64,000 nt of DNA, taken from positions 1,178,001-1,242,000 of the forward strand of contig JAJEKV010000146.1 of NCBI GenBank assembly GCA_021234155.1, given 5' to 3'. Of the stretch, positions 24,036 through 35,800 are shown in pieces (within the stretch, counting starts at the first letter, position 1; each line of letters opens with the position of its first letter). The notes under the pieces were generated by a model. It ran no database searches, was not told the origin of the DNA, and worked only from the letters and a program-made list of their open reading frames with translations. This DNA is from Isoetes taiwanensis. Lineage: Eukaryota > Streptophyta > Lycopodiopsida > Isoetales > Isoetaceae. The position numbers were made by a program, and so were the translations under genes.

Positions 24036-24866
24036 TGCATTTTTCTTTTTCTTTATCCTTCTATTCTCAAACAATTTGTTGTTCTTAATTGCTAGATTGG
24101 TTTTGAGAAGTTAATGACTATGTATGTGAAGGTCATTTTGTAACATTCTAGAGTGCCCTAGACCTTTGTGCAATATAAGGACCATCGGCCTCTCTCCCAT
24201 GAAGAGGGTTTTGGCGGAAAGGTTTCTTAGTCGTCCATCATTTATTTGGATGTTTTGAAATTCTTTTGGCGCTTGGACCTTGACATCTCATCTCCACAAG
24301 GGGACTTTTGGGAAAAGGTGGAAAGGTAGGAATATATGTATAAAAGCGGCATTGCTTGAAAAGAAATGTTAAAAAGAATAAATATCTCTTTTGTAATTAA
24401 ATAATTAAGATAATTATATGGGCTTGTTCTGGAGAAGGGACTAGCCTAGGAATTAGTTGATAAGTGCTATAGGCGATTCTTTGCGATCGGGAACCATATG
24501 AATTTTTAATTTGGAAAGGCGTAATTATAAGAATCCACTTTAATGGCTAAATAAATCTCTTAGCTACGGAAAGTGGTTTTAATATGAAATCTATTAAAAC
24601 CTTAGCTAAAGGGGCCTTAATTAGATAATGTTTGGAGGGTCTGCAAGATGAGGCAAAAGGCACGCCATCAATTATGACATAATTATGGAGTTAGCTAATA
24701 TGATTTCGGATGGATTGCGGCCATGGGCAACTTGGACAAGTAAACTACATATAGAAAAACAACCCTCCATCTTTTTATTTTCAAACAATTTGTTAATTTC
24801 TAATTGCTATGTTGGTTTTGAGAGGCACTATACCAAGGGATTTTAGAACATTCTAGAATAAGGGTG

Positions 24867-24943
24867 TTGTGCCTTCTATTTTTTTTTTAATGTTGTGCCT
24901 TCTATTTTTTTTTTAATGTTGTGCCTTCTATTTTTTTTTTCTA
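24867..24943. repeat. Three copies of a 28 bp T-rich unit
   Basis: The unit TTGTGCCTTCTATTTTTTTT plus TTAATG is repeated three times. Confidence 0.9.
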
Positions 24944-24949
24944 TTTAAG

Positions 24950-27035
24950 CCATTTTGCCGAGCAAGCTCGAGTTTATTTTCGCTTTTTTGCGAATAGGTT
25001 TTGTCGTCGGTGTTCGGCAGTCCATTCTTAAAGCGCATGGCGATTATCGTATTGTTTCTATGATGTGGCTTTGTCCTTCCTTAACCTTGGCGTGGTAAAA
25101 TTTGTTCGACCCGGACTCTGTTTTGGAAGGGCATCTTTTAAGAACACCGGATCTTAATGAGAAGCAGTGCGAACTCCAGAGTTTTCCATTCTTTTCATAT
25201 ATTTGGAGATTAGGTGGCTGTATGACATGCATTTCTTTGGCTAAATTCAATTATGGAAGTCGTTCTCAACATTCTCTGATACAAAAATAGTTGCCCATAT
25301 CTGAGATGGCGAATTTGTGTTGGCGATGTTTTATGGCGAGATCGATAGAAGATCGGCTAGATGCCTTACAAATCGACTAGATCTTTGGCATATAAGAATT
25401 TTGTCGCTTTAATTTTTCTGTTGGCATACATGATTTGTCTATTATGGCTTATTTTGCAAGGCCATGGCGATAAAAGGGTTATTGGATAAGCTGGATGCAA
25501 GACCCGTAATTACAGTTCGAATTGATGCTTCAAATACATGGAAGGCACCGTGCCAGGTTTGATCTTTTTTTCTAGCATTAAACTAGGTTCTATATATTTA
25601 ACGATTCTGGAAGAGTTACTATGTTGCATGTTTAAAATTACCTTTGGTAACTTAGGGCAGTGGGAACCATCACTGCAGATGCATTGCTCATCCTTTAGAT
25701 CCTACATAGCTGCTTTTCTCAAGTTGGGCAAGTTCCAATGTCTCTTTCTGTACAGCACTGAGTTACAGATGGTTTAGACCAGACACCTCTGGGGATTACG
25801 CTTTTAGTACTGTCCTAACAAATCTGGTCCTTGCACGTGTTGTACGGGCTTAGTTAACAAGGTATACAAGTTATTTGTATTGAAAAATCTCTTTGCACGA
25901 GGCCCATTTATTACGCATGCCATGGCCATCTAGTTTGCAACCATAACTAAATTATTCTCGGAATCTGCTTTTTGCATCCTCTCTTCTTTGGCCACATCAT
26001 GCAAGCGGGTTCTCGGCCGCTTTAATTTGTTCCTCTTTGTTGTTGCACAATAGATCTTGTACGAGAGATCTTGATAGTTAATTGTTTTATGCTAAGATCG
26101 AGAGTTCATTTCATGCGGTTGTAGTGCTCATGGGCTGGCCTTATTTCTTTGCAATAGGAGCCATTATAATTTATTAGCATGCCATTTAATGCATTTGATT
26201 TAGCAAACAAAATTTGGGCTCTAACGTAATAATGGCAAACCTCAAATTTTGGATTCACTTGTGGTTCCTTCTTTTCTGATGCACTTTGTTTCTTCCTTTT
26301 ACAATCCGCTTTGTTGCATGCGGTATGCATACTTTTGCAATGTGCATCTTAGAAGTTTAACAGTTTAATTATACTTTGGTTTATGGCTTAAATTGCAATC
26401 ACTATTCACATTCTCGAGTATGTATTGAAACCGAAGCTAAACTTAAATGCGGGGAGCGAGCAAATTGGTTCAATCAAGAGACTTTCTTTGGGATTTGCAA
26501 ATTCGACGAGAAAGTCTTAAGCTCGAAAAGTATAGTAATTTTCGATCCTTATTCCCAATTGTGAGCTCAAGCCGCTCTGCTCTAATTTGCTTGGGTCAAT
26601 ATCCGATACTAGTTTGAGATCTTTGCAATTTGCTTTTAAATATCCGTTCAAATGTTCACACAACAATGGGATGCACAACATTGGATTTGCAACTCCATTT
26701 GGAGTTACAATTTGCACATTTTATTCTGACCATTGCCAAACAATAGGCATTCATCTTATTTCCACATCCAACGTAGCGAGGTCCTTGGGTGAAACTTTAG
26801 CATACTTGATTTGTCTAGCAATAAATAAGGAAGATGAAATCTTTGGTAAAGTGAGAAATTGTTAGGTATATATGATGTTATAGCGTTAAGCAAATGAGAA
26901 GTGAATCTTGGTAACAATAGGTATTAGTCGAGAAACAGATCTTACAAGTTATAGACATTGACAACATGCCGTGATAAGAGGATGCCATGATAAGAGGATA
27001 CTAGTCTATTAAATACAAAGGCGGGGTTGCAGAAA
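24950..27035. other. Interior of the inverted-repeat element, no identified gene
   Basis: Small ORFs (25538-25777, 26376-26564 and 26587-26865 plus, 26106-26330 minus) show no known motifs. They may be scraps of captured genes. Confidence 0.35.
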
Positions 27036-27039
27036 TAGG

Positions 27040-27715
27040 GAACATGCTAAAACATTGCATATGGAAATGGGGGATTGTTTAATATGGAAACGGGGAACAC
27101 ATTGCATGTAGAAACAGTACAACTGAAAGAATTTTTTATATGAGAGTATATATCACAAAGGGGGATTGTTATCATAATGGGTATGAACATTGGTTGTTTT
27201 AAAGGGGTACGTATAACATTGGTTGTTTTAAAGGGGTACGCATATATGCAATGGGGTACAAATGAAGAAATTTTTGAGTAAGGGGATATCAAATTACAAA
27301 ATCATAAAGGCAGATTGTTAAGGAAAGGGGTATGAGTAGTGGTTGCATGAAATGGGGTACGATTATTGCATATGTAGAAATGGTGTACAAATGGAGAAAA
27401 TTTTGAGTAAGGGGATATGAAACTACAAAATCATAAAAGGGGGATTGTTGAGGAAAGGGGTATAAATATTAGTTGCACGAAATGGGGTATAAATATTGCA
27501 TATCTCGAAATGGGGTATAAATGAAGAAATTTTCGAGTAAGGGGATATTAAATTACAAAATCATAAAGGGGGATTGTTGCTAGAAAAGGATATGGGGTAT
27601 GAACATTGCATATGGCAATGGGGGATATAAAAAAAAAACTTCAAATAAGAGGATACTAATCTACAAAATCACAAAGGGGGGAATGTGGCCAAATACCCCG
27701 TTTCTAAAAATCATT
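27040..27715. repeat. Second G-rich minisatellite array, unit about 110-120 bp
   Basis: Repeats of AAAGGGGTAT(G/A)AAC/TATTG, GAAATGGGGTACAAATG, AAGAAATTTTTGAGTAAGGG and ATTACAAAATCATAAAGG. It differs in sequence from the left array but has the same G-run strand bias. A 27 bp sub-duplication lies at 27186-27240. Confidence 0.85.
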
Positions 27716-28055
27716 GCTATTCCACGAAAAGGGGGATTTTGAGGGGGTTTTTACGGGGGATTTTAAGGAGGATGTGGGCATCATTTTTGATGTGTCCGCC
27801 CATGGGAAATACAAATCATATTTTGCAGGATATTGATTATTATTCTACTTCGAAAGCTTATATTACTTTGACTATAATGGAAATGGGCAATCTTTCTGAA
27901 AAACGAGGGCCAAATAATTGATCCTAATGCTTTGAAGAGGCATATATCGAGCAGAATCCATGTTGTGAGGTCTGCTTCATTTTACTAATGTTCTTGTACG
28001 CCCCGCAGTGGTTATTTCAATATTCTTCAGTAAGTCTTTGTTTCAATTCAATGTA

Positions 28056-28320
28056 GGTATGGAAGTTTCTATAGTGCTACCCTTTTTCTTCCACAGCCGC
28101 AGAGGGTGGTCTTATGGCGAAACGGAAATATGACTATGATGTGTTAAAAATGCAATGGCAGGTTAGCTTTAGAATTTATGATTGTAGCATGAGCATGGAT
28201 TGTGACACTTTAGTGTCTTGCTAATTTCCAAAGTATCTCTAATGATCAAGCTAAGCGATTTAGTAAATTCGGAGAGAGGAAAAGTCGGATGGCGAAAGAC
28301 GTGGTATGACACTAGTGTAC
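28056..28320 (+). pseudogene. RabGAP/TBC domain remnant (TBC1D15/GYP7-like)
   Basis: After the acceptor AATTCAATGTAG, the plus strand reads VWKFL, a stop, CYPFSST, then LMAKRKYDYDVLKMQWQ, a probable short intron (28161-28225), and SISNDQAKRFSKFGERKSR with MAKDVV and a stop. This aligns with the start of the plant TBC domain ('REVWKFLLGYYPYDST...KREYETLKMQWQSISPEQAKRFTKFRERKSLIEKDVVRTDR'). The TBC domain acts as a Rab GTPase-activating protein. At least two in-frame stops, and the catalytic Arg/Gln fingers lie downstream and are missing, so it is a dead fragment. It is probably the continuation of the exons at 17.1-17.4 kb. Confidence 0.75.
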
Positions 28321-28324
28321 AAAC

Positions 28325-28937
28325 ATGCTTTGCAAGGTGCAAATTACATTGATCTGAAGGTGCCAATAGGTTACTCACAAGTTCTCCTTTTCTAGTATTG
28401 TTTACTGATTGAGAAAGGTAAATGACAAAAACAAAGATTTGATGGGAGAGTTGCCCATTTAATAGAGATATATTCTCACATTGCTGAATTAAAATCTAAA
28501 AATGCAACCATGACAAACAAACATATCGATTAACACAAACATATTTTTTGGTGACTTCTTACTCAGTGCTATAGCACTCCCAGTACTCAGTAAATTACTA
28601 AAGCTGTTTGTAGTGACCTCTACAAAACAATGTTTGCAATAAGGATCCATGCTGCAAAATACTTCAATACAAAGTTCACATTCTGCTGTATATAACAATT
28701 TGACCTGATGATACATTCATAATCATAAATATCATATCTGAATATAAAGGACAAAAAAACTCTGAAAGTAGCTTACATCAATGTGCATATCTTGTATCTA
28801 GCTCCCTATCTTTAATTCCAGAAGTTCTCATTGCAAGTTTTGGACATCATCTTTTGTAAGATTTTCAAATTCAAGCTTGGACAGGGGCTTTTCCAGAACA
28901 GATGCCCGAATTTCACTGCAATAACAATCACTATATA
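28325..28937. other. Spacer, nothing recognised
   Basis: No further TBC exon is found here. Only short ORFs on the minus strand. Confidence 0.4.
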
Positions 28938-29080
28938 CTAGTTTTAGTGCCCGGCGTTGCCGGACTTTAGTACTAATTTGGAAAGAAGAAAAATATGGCT
29001 GCACAAAGCATTTATGCTTGGTAACATATATACGAAAACAAAATACAACTTCATGGTTAATAGGCACTAACTCAAAGAGA
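28938..29080 (-). mobile_element. Short Helitron-like non-autonomous element
   Basis: Read on the minus strand it begins TCTCTTTGAG after an A. It ends with a GC-rich hairpin (CCGGCAACGCCGG) followed by GCACTAAAACTAG and a T. That is the A|TC...hairpin...CTAG|T layout of Helitrons. The 3' end shares GCAACG(C/T)CGGGCAC...CTAG with the MutS2 intron element at 58288-58427. The 5' end is less certain than the 3' end; a longer Helitron sharing the 3' end is possible. Confidence 0.5.
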
Positions 29081-30045
29081 TTGTAATGCGTGGACAGAAG
29101 GGATCACGTACTGTAGGAATAGGGTGCATTTGAGTGAGTATGGACTCTCTGAAGTTATATCCTATAGACATTAGAGCACAATGGGATTGAATTCAAACAT
29201 AAATCCGTTTGAATTATATGGTTAATGTTAAGATACCTACCTTGTGTGAAAGTTTAGAGGTATAAGAATAAGAATTCAAGTGTTGATTGTTTCTAAATGT
29301 AGATTATTATAACATTCAGGTGGGACATGAAGATGTGATTGTAATACCTATTTTTTCAATTGAGGTCGTCCATCAAATTAGTCTCAAATTAGCTATATAT
29401 GTATGTACAACTTAAATTGCCTCCTACTTGCTTGTATTTTGGAAAGTACCATTTCCATTTGGCTTCTCTTGATTGTTTTATGCAAAATGCATTAAGATAC
29501 AAAGGTAAGCACTGTGAAAAATCGAATTTCATGAGAAAATACAGGCTTATGAATACCGCGAGAAATCAAATTCCATGAGAAAATACAGGCCTCTATGGCC
29601 TAGGAAAATTTGAGTTTGAATCGAATTCTTTATTTTGTTGATATCATTTGTCTCCATGATTATTACATGTAAGAAAAGTAAAGGAGTTCGCATGCTATAA
29701 AATTTAAGACAGAATCATGCTGCTTTCAATACAACTTGCTTTAATAAAGTTGTTGGTATGTTATAAATTATATAGAATCTTGTTGTCTTCAATACGACTT
29801 GGTCAGATGCAGTAACTAAACATGTAGGTTGATACCTTAGGAAAATGGAGGCAGTGTGAAGAACCTTGCTCTTCAGATGCGCAAAGCTTTTTGATAAATG
29901 TCTTTAGTGTCAGACTGGTAGTAGCAAATCATCATGTGCGTAAGAATAGCAAGTGAATCACCTTCATTTTGTGATTCTTGACCCTTGGACTGATGTAGCT
30001 TCGTATGCAGCAAGCATCAAGATGCAGTGCGCATAGGAGATCTGT
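29081..30045. other. Spacer left of the L1-type LINE
   Basis: AT-rich. A near duplicate of ATCGAATTTCATGAGAAAATACAGG-type sequence occurs at about 29520 and 29563. No gene recognised. Confidence 0.5.
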
Positions 30046-30062
30046 GATCTTGTAGATGTACC
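30046..30062. repeat. Target-site duplication, left copy
   Basis: GATCTTGTAGATGTACC, identical to 37089-37105. It marks the insertion boundaries of the 7.0 kb LINE. Confidence 0.95.
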
Positions 30063-30113
30063 GAATTTGGGAACGAATGACACTAAGCGCTTCCCACTCG
30101 CGCCTCGGGAGGT

Positions 30114-30533
30114 GTGCACTACCCAGCCCTGATGGATGAGGCTTTACTCGAAGCTGTTCTCCAAGGGCTGGGTTTTGTCATCCCACCCCAAGGCCATGAG
30201 GATACTCTTCAAGCCATCGAGGAGTTAATAGATCTAGCTAGTTCCAATCAATCCAGAATAGGTTTCTGTAGGGCAGATTTTGAATTTTTTGACAAGTTTT
30301 TTCTCAGCATCTTGTGTTTTGACAGAATTGGCTCCCTCAGAGTGTCAGCCCACAACTCTCAGCCTTACATCGCTGTGGGTAACAGATTTGAAAGAAACCT
30401 CTTCCTTCTAGAGGTCCCCATCGAATTCGGTATTGAACCCCTGTACCACTGGGCAGAATTCTTCGATCTTCAGCCAGCGGAATTTTTTGGAGACCTTGGT
30501 ATTGTGGTCTGGAGGTTTGGGGTGGCTAACTAA
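30114..30533 (+). CDS. LINE 5' ORF ('ORF0'), 139 codons, function unknown
   Basis: An uninterrupted ORF only 51 bp inside the LINE. The protein is acidic and globular, with an N-terminal helix (MDEALLEAVLQGLGFVIPPQ), an aromatic stretch FEFFDKFFLSILCFDRIG and a C-terminal WAEFFDLQPAEFFGDLG. No zinc knuckle, RRM or coiled coil is seen and I do not recognise the family. It ends 325 bp before the ORF1 ATG. Plant L1-type LINEs normally start with a gag ORF, so an extra 5' ORF is unusual. It could be a captured host exon or a lineage-specific LINE gene. Confidence 0.55.
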   Translation: MHYPALMDEALLEAVLQGLGFVIPPQGHEDTLQAIEELIDLASSNQSRIGFCRADFEFFDKFFLSILCFDRIGSLRVSAHNSQPYIAVGNRFERNLFLLEVPIEFGIEPLYHWAEFFDLQPAEFFGDLGIVVWRFGVAN

Positions 30534-30858
30534 CCCTGTCGACTCTTGGTTCCCCCCTTTTTTTCCTTTTTCTTATGATTTCTGATTTTTCTGGTTTTTC
30601 GATTCTGCTGCCTCTGACGACTGATGGGACCCCTTACCCCTGATTAGATCCTTGCAGGGGACTCAGGGTACGGGCCTGCCTCTTTTCATTGCCTCAGCAG
30701 ATTTTTCATTCCTTTCCAATCATTCTTGCTTTCCTTTTTCCCTTTTTCGGATCTTCCGCTCCCCCCTTCTTCCCCCCCCTCAAAGATCCTTTTTCCTGTT
30801 CTTTATCCTTCTTTTCAGTCGGTTCTTGTCTCTGATCCCTTCCTTGTCCGTTTCCGCC

Positions 30859-32877
30859 ATGAGAACCAAGGAGTTGACAAACAAACCAGCCATGGGAGGC
30901 TCTTCATCCTCTGCAAGAATACCCTATGAATATAAAGACACAGATCCCATTTTGATTATTCAAAGCTGGGACCAAATCTTTGTTTTAGATGATAAGAAGG
31001 ATCAAGCTTGGATTAAGATGAAAGAACTCAAGGCTGCCTTCGACATCATCAGAGAACAGCAAGAAGCCGCATCAAACTGCATGGGAATACAAAAAGAAGG
31101 GCAGATTATGGTGTGTAATCTCGAAATGCAAAGGCTCGAAAATCAGTACAAAGAAGGCAAAGCCAATGACCGTGACTTGGCTTGGCAGATGCTCCAGAAA
31201 ATCCAGGAAATGGACATACTTCTGTACCAGCTGATAAGGGTAAAAACAGGTCACTCGAAAGAAGATTGTTGCAGCTTAAAAAATCAGATATTTAGAAGAT
31301 CGATGACGGAAATGTTACAGACAGCAAAGAATCTAGTAGAAGAACTTGAGGATCTTGGATGGAAATCAAAAGCCTCTTTCCGGTTAGTGAAAATCTGGGA
31401 GGAGGCAGATGATCATGTTATAGAAAGCTTCCGAAAAGGCTTCAAGAGAAGATTCCCTTCCTTTGCCGCCGAGACTTTGAAAGAAGTTGAGATGGATTAC
31501 AAAACATACCAACTCCCGCTTCACACTCCTACCAAGTGCGGAATTGCTGACAGTAATGGTTACTTTCACCCGACGGACTGTGCTAATTGCGACTGCCATA
31601 ACTGTACCAGCATCAAGGAGCAAAACATGGACAAAAATAAAACGAAAGTCTCCAAGCATTCTCTGAAGTCCTCAGTTCCAATTATGGGGAAGTATGACAA
31701 AATGAACGGTAACTCCTACAAGAACGCTCTACTCAATTCTTTGAATTCTGTTAATATTGCTACTGATCCAGGAAATGTAGGTAAAGTAACCAATAAGGAT
31801 GAGGGCATTCTTGACCTGTGTAATATTGCTGATAACTCGGCCAAGATCAGATATACCAATCATGGGATTCTCACCCATTTCCCCCAAAAATGCCCCCCCT
31901 TAAGCACTGTGAAATACTGGATTACCAAGTCTCTTCTGGTTCCTATTCTTTCTATCCTCAAGCTGGATGATAAGACTTTTCAAATTATCTGTAAAGAAGA
32001 GAAGAGTGTCCCTCAAATCCTCATCAGAAAGATCTCTACTATCTCAGGATATCCAGTCTACATTATGAAATGGGATCCTTTCTATATTCCAGGGGACTTC
32101 TCTACAATTGCTACTACCACCTGGATATCTTGCACAAATTTGCCTATGGGATGCTGGACTGCCTCCCATCTTAGAACCATTGCTAGTAGCTTAGGGGAAA
32201 TCATTCAGATCTCTATCCCCCAGACTAGTTTCCCCTCTGTTTGTATCCAGAAAAAGATCTATTCTAACTGGGAGGACTGCATTCCATGCAAAATTCCCAA
32301 CAGAGGCATTTTTAATCTTAACATTTCCTACTCTAAAATGCCTCTAGCTAATTTCTCTCCTCCTCCTAAAGAGAATAAGGAGACAAAGTTGCAAAAGGAG
32401 GTGGAAACAAATCATGGCAGGCAAGTCTGGAGACCTAAATCCAAGATCATGGAGAATAATCATGTCAACAAAGCTGATGGTATTATCAGCAAAGAGGTTA
32501 TTCGAAGAGAAGCCAACCAAACCAGGGTGGAATATAATGTATGTAAAGATCACCATGGTATGTTTTTTCCTGATAAAGGCATTATATTTCAATTTCCTTC
32601 CAAGGTGGTTATCAGGGTTGACCCTACTAATATGAGCATCTCGACTTTGGATCTTGGTATTTATGATAACTTTGGTTCTTGTGAAGAGATCAGGAAGGAA
32701 GACTCAGAGGAAGACTCTGACATACAAGTCATTAATAAGACTTCCAACCTGGAAGATGTGACTTGGTCAATAGTCAACAACAGAAGAAAAAGGGGAAAGA
32801 AAAGCCCTAAAGATTTTACCATGGGACCTCTAAGAAGATCCCCAAGAAAGACCCTCTCTAATGGATTTAAGTCTTAA
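30859..32877 (+). CDS. LINE ORF1, gag-like nucleic-acid-binding protein
   Basis: 672 codons from the ATG at 30859, which has a good context (CCGCCATGA). The open frame extends upstream to about 30652 but only with a TTG and a pyrimidine-rich stretch that looks like 5' UTR. The N-terminal half is helical and charged (residues about 40-230). A Cys/His cluster FHPTDCANCDCHNC is at about residue 240. A DUF4283-like RRM domain lies at about residues 330-450: YPVYIMKWDPFYIPGDF, then TWISCTNLPMGCWTASHLRT and IASSLGEI. DUF4283 marks the gag of plant L1-type LINEs and binds RNA. The C-terminus is basic (NRRKRGKKS). The ORF is intact and overlaps the start of ORF2 by 17 bp in another frame. Confidence 0.8.
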   Translation: MRTKELTNKPAMGGSSSSARIPYEYKDTDPILIIQSWDQIFVLDDKKDQAWIKMKELKAAFDIIREQQEAASNCMGIQKEGQIMVCNLEMQRLENQYKEGKANDRDLAWQMLQKIQEMDILLYQLIRVKTGHSKEDCCSLKNQIFRRSMTEMLQTAKNLVEELEDLGWKSKASFRLVKIWEEADDHVIESFRKGFKRRFPSFAAETLKEVEMDYKTYQLPLHTPTKCGIADSNGYFHPTDCANCDCHNCTSIKEQNMDKNKTKVSKHSLKSSVPIMGKYDKMNGNSYKNALLNSLNSVNIATDPGNVGKVTNKDEGILDLCNIADNSAKIRYTNHGILTHFPQKCPPLSTVKYWITKSLLVPILSILKLDDKTFQIICKEEKSVPQILIRKISTISGYPVYIMKWDPFYIPGDFSTIATTTWISCTNLPMGCWTASHLRTIASSLGEIIQISIPQTSFPSVCIQKKIYSNWEDCIPCKIPNRGIFNLNISYSKMPLANFSPPPKENKETKLQKEVETNHGRQVWRPKSKIMENNHVNKADGIISKEVIRREANQTRVEYNVCKDHHGMFFPDKGIIFQFPSKVVIRVDPTNMSISTLDLGIYDNFGSCEEIRKEDSEEDSDIQVINKTSNLEDVTWSIVNNRRKRGKKSPKDFTMGPLRRSPRKTLSNGFKS

Positions 32878-35800
32878 AGGCATTACTTGGAACATCCAAG
32901 GCATCAATTCGAATAGCAAGAGAGGTAGATTAAAAGTTTGCCTAAGCTCCATGAATCTAGATTTTATTTTTTTCCAGGAGCATAAAATTCATGATGATAA
33001 TATTAACCATGTCATCAGAGATGTTCTGCCTGTCAACTTTCAGCATTGGTCTCTCAAAGCCAACAACACTTCTGCAGGCATAACCATTGCTTGGAACAAC
33101 AGACTCAACATGGAGGATATTCAGATGGTTAATGACAATAGTAGGAGATGGCAGATTATCCATGGAAAAGTTGGAATGAAAAGAATTGTCTTCATTAATG
33201 TTTATGCATACCACCAGCCCCCTGATAGAATTGGCCTTTGGGAGGTAATTAATAGAAGTCTTGAGAGAATTCCTTATGATGATTGCATTTTAGCAGGTGA
33301 TTTCAATATGGTTACTCATAGCTATATGAGGAGCGCCAACTTCAGACCTTTGACTGATAATGAATTCTCAAGCTGGAATGCGCTCCTTAACTCTCACCAC
33401 CTCTCTTTGGCCAGAATTATTCCCCACTCCTATAGTTGGAATGATCACAGAGCTCAGCCTGTTTGCTGCCTCCATGACAGGTTCTATCTCAGTGAATCCC
33501 TTTGGAATAACAGCACTAGGGTCACTAACCTCACCAACTACACTCTTTCTGACCATTTCCCCCAGCTTATTAGCATTTGTGGTAATAGTCCTCAGAGAAA
33601 GAGGAATTCTTATTTTAAATTAAACACTAACCTTTTGGATCAGGATGACTTTTTGCATAACCTTCAACGGATCATTTCTCAGGAGGTTAAGCCTAGGGGG
33701 AACAGAGGTTGGATGGATTGGTGGGTCAAAGTCTCTAAGAGGATCAAAAATTGGCTCAAGACTTGGGGGAAAGATATCCATAGAAGTAATACTGCCCATC
33801 TGCAGGACCTCAGAACTCAGTTAGACTCGGCTAGTGGACAACAAAAGGATGAGATCAAGATCCTAATCGAAAGAGAAGAAATAAGAATCGCCAGGGGATG
33901 GAAGATCAAAGCAAAGGTGAAGGAGTTAAAGGAAGATGAGAGAAGCAATTCAAAGTACTTCTTCATTAAGGCTAAGGGAAGAGTGAAAAGAAATCATATC
34001 TATAGCATTCTATGGGAAGGCAACAATATTGATAATGACACACAGCTCAAATGTGCTGCCAAAACTCACTTTTCCAGAATCATGGGAACTGAGGAAAACA
34101 TAAATAGAGAAGATATTGAAAATTTTGTGTCTATCCAGCAGAAGGTTACTGAGCACATGAATGACACTCTTTCTAGGCCCTTCACCTGGGGGGAAATGTT
34201 GAAAGTTCTGCAGGAGATGGAGAATGGCGGGACCCGGGACTGATGGCCTCGGTGAGTTCTTCAAGAAGTCTTGGGACATATTGGGCATGGACATTGTCTC
34301 TTTGGCCAATGAATTCCTGATCACCAAGCAACTTGACAGCAGGATCAACACAAGTTTAATTGCTCTTATCCCTAAGATGGAGCTCCCTACTACTTTCTCT
34401 GATTACAGACCAATATCTCTGACCAATGTGGTGTATAAGTTAATTTCAGGTACTATGGCTGCTCGTCTCAAACCTATCCTGGAGGAAGTTATCAGTAACA
34501 CTCAAAGTGCTTATCTAAGAGGAAGGTATATTCTTGACAATGTTGTTTCTTTGCATCTTTGGGTATCTCACGGGCCAAAGATTCCAACCACCAATTGGCC
34601 TCCTCAAGCTAGACATCACAAAAGCTTTTGATCTTGTAAGTTGGGCTTTTCTTTCTTTGGTCTTTGTAGGAAACTTGGATTCTCCGAGGAGACAATCTCA
34701 ATCTTCAAGGCATCCTTAAAAATTCTAGATCTGCTTTGTTCTCATTAATGGTGAATGTAGCCCTTTTTTTGACATCAAAAGGGGGGTCAAACAGGGATGC
34801 CCTCTTGCTCCTTTCCTTTTTTTGATTGTAATGGAAGGACTAAATAGCAACCTTAAAAGAGCAAAGGATCTTCACCTAATCAAGGGTCTCAGGCTTCCCT
34901 CTCAGGAGGATGATGAGATTCTTAATGTCCATTTTGCAGATGACACTTTCTTATTTCTACATTTGGAGGACCTATCCATCCAGAATACTCTGGCCACTTT
35001 GGATGAATTTGGCAAGTGCTCGGGTTGTAGAATCAATCCTGTCAAGACCAAGTTGATTTCTAGACATCAAGAGGAGGGTGAGCTTGCTGCAGCAAGACTG
35101 GGTTGTATGTATCTCTCTCCTAATACTAAAACTAAAATTCTAGGTATCCCCTTTGCTATTAGAGTTAATGCTTGTGATCTTTGGGAGGATTTAATTGATA
35201 AATTTTATAAAAAAGTTGACTCCCTTAATTCCAAGTTTCTTTCCAAAAATGGGAGAGCTATTCTGGCAAACTCGGTCATCTCTTCCTCCCAGGTCTATCA
35301 ATCCTCCATCATTATGGCCCCTAAGAAAGTCTTGACAAAAATGCAGAGCATCATTGGAAGGTTTATAGCAGGTGGATCAAGCAGAAGATGTTGGATTCCT
35401 ATTTCTATGGAAGAATGCTGCAAGCACAAAAGAATTGGGGGTCTGGGGATCATAAACATTGAGAAGCAGGCCACTGCTTTGGCTGCAAAGTACTTCTTTA
35501 GGGCATGTAATAACCAGATTAATCACCCTGTGAGTACTCTCATCTCCTATTACATTAAGAAATGCCACCCCTTTGGCTGGAGAAATCTAAATATGCAGCT
35601 TCCTCATAGTATCTACTTCGACTTTACTATCCCTACCACTATGCCTTTAATTATTAAAAAGTGGATTAGGGCTTGGTTGAAGGTAAGAGGTATGTATACT
35701 TGGAAAGAAGGACTTTCACAGGACCAGCCTATATTTTGGAGCCCCTCTCTGATTCTGGATGACCCTAACATTTGTCTTGCCACTAACTTTCCTAAGTTAG

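Larger units (their letters stand above)
23278..27803. mobile_element. 4.5 kb terminal-inverted-repeat element with G-rich subterminal arrays
   Basis: The left end (23281-23340) contains ACATCAAAAACGATGCCCAC and ATCCTCCTTAAAATACCCCC. The right end (27731-27802) is its reverse complement with few changes, including TTTTAAGGAGGATGTGGGCA followed by TCATTTTTGATGTG. Just inside each end is a different G-rich tandem array (23345-24030 and 27040-27715). The interior 24.1-27.0 kb has no transposase I can recognise, so it looks non-autonomous. The outermost bases (GGGGCGAGC / GGGCGGACA after reverse complement) and the target-site duplication could not be fixed by eye. Confidence 0.6.

Noticed and set aside
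30652-30858. N-terminal extension of LINE ORF1 from a TTG
   Set aside because: No ATG; the stretch is pyrimidine-rich and codes a Phe/Leu/Ser-rich run typical of untranslated leader. The ATG at 30859 has a good context.
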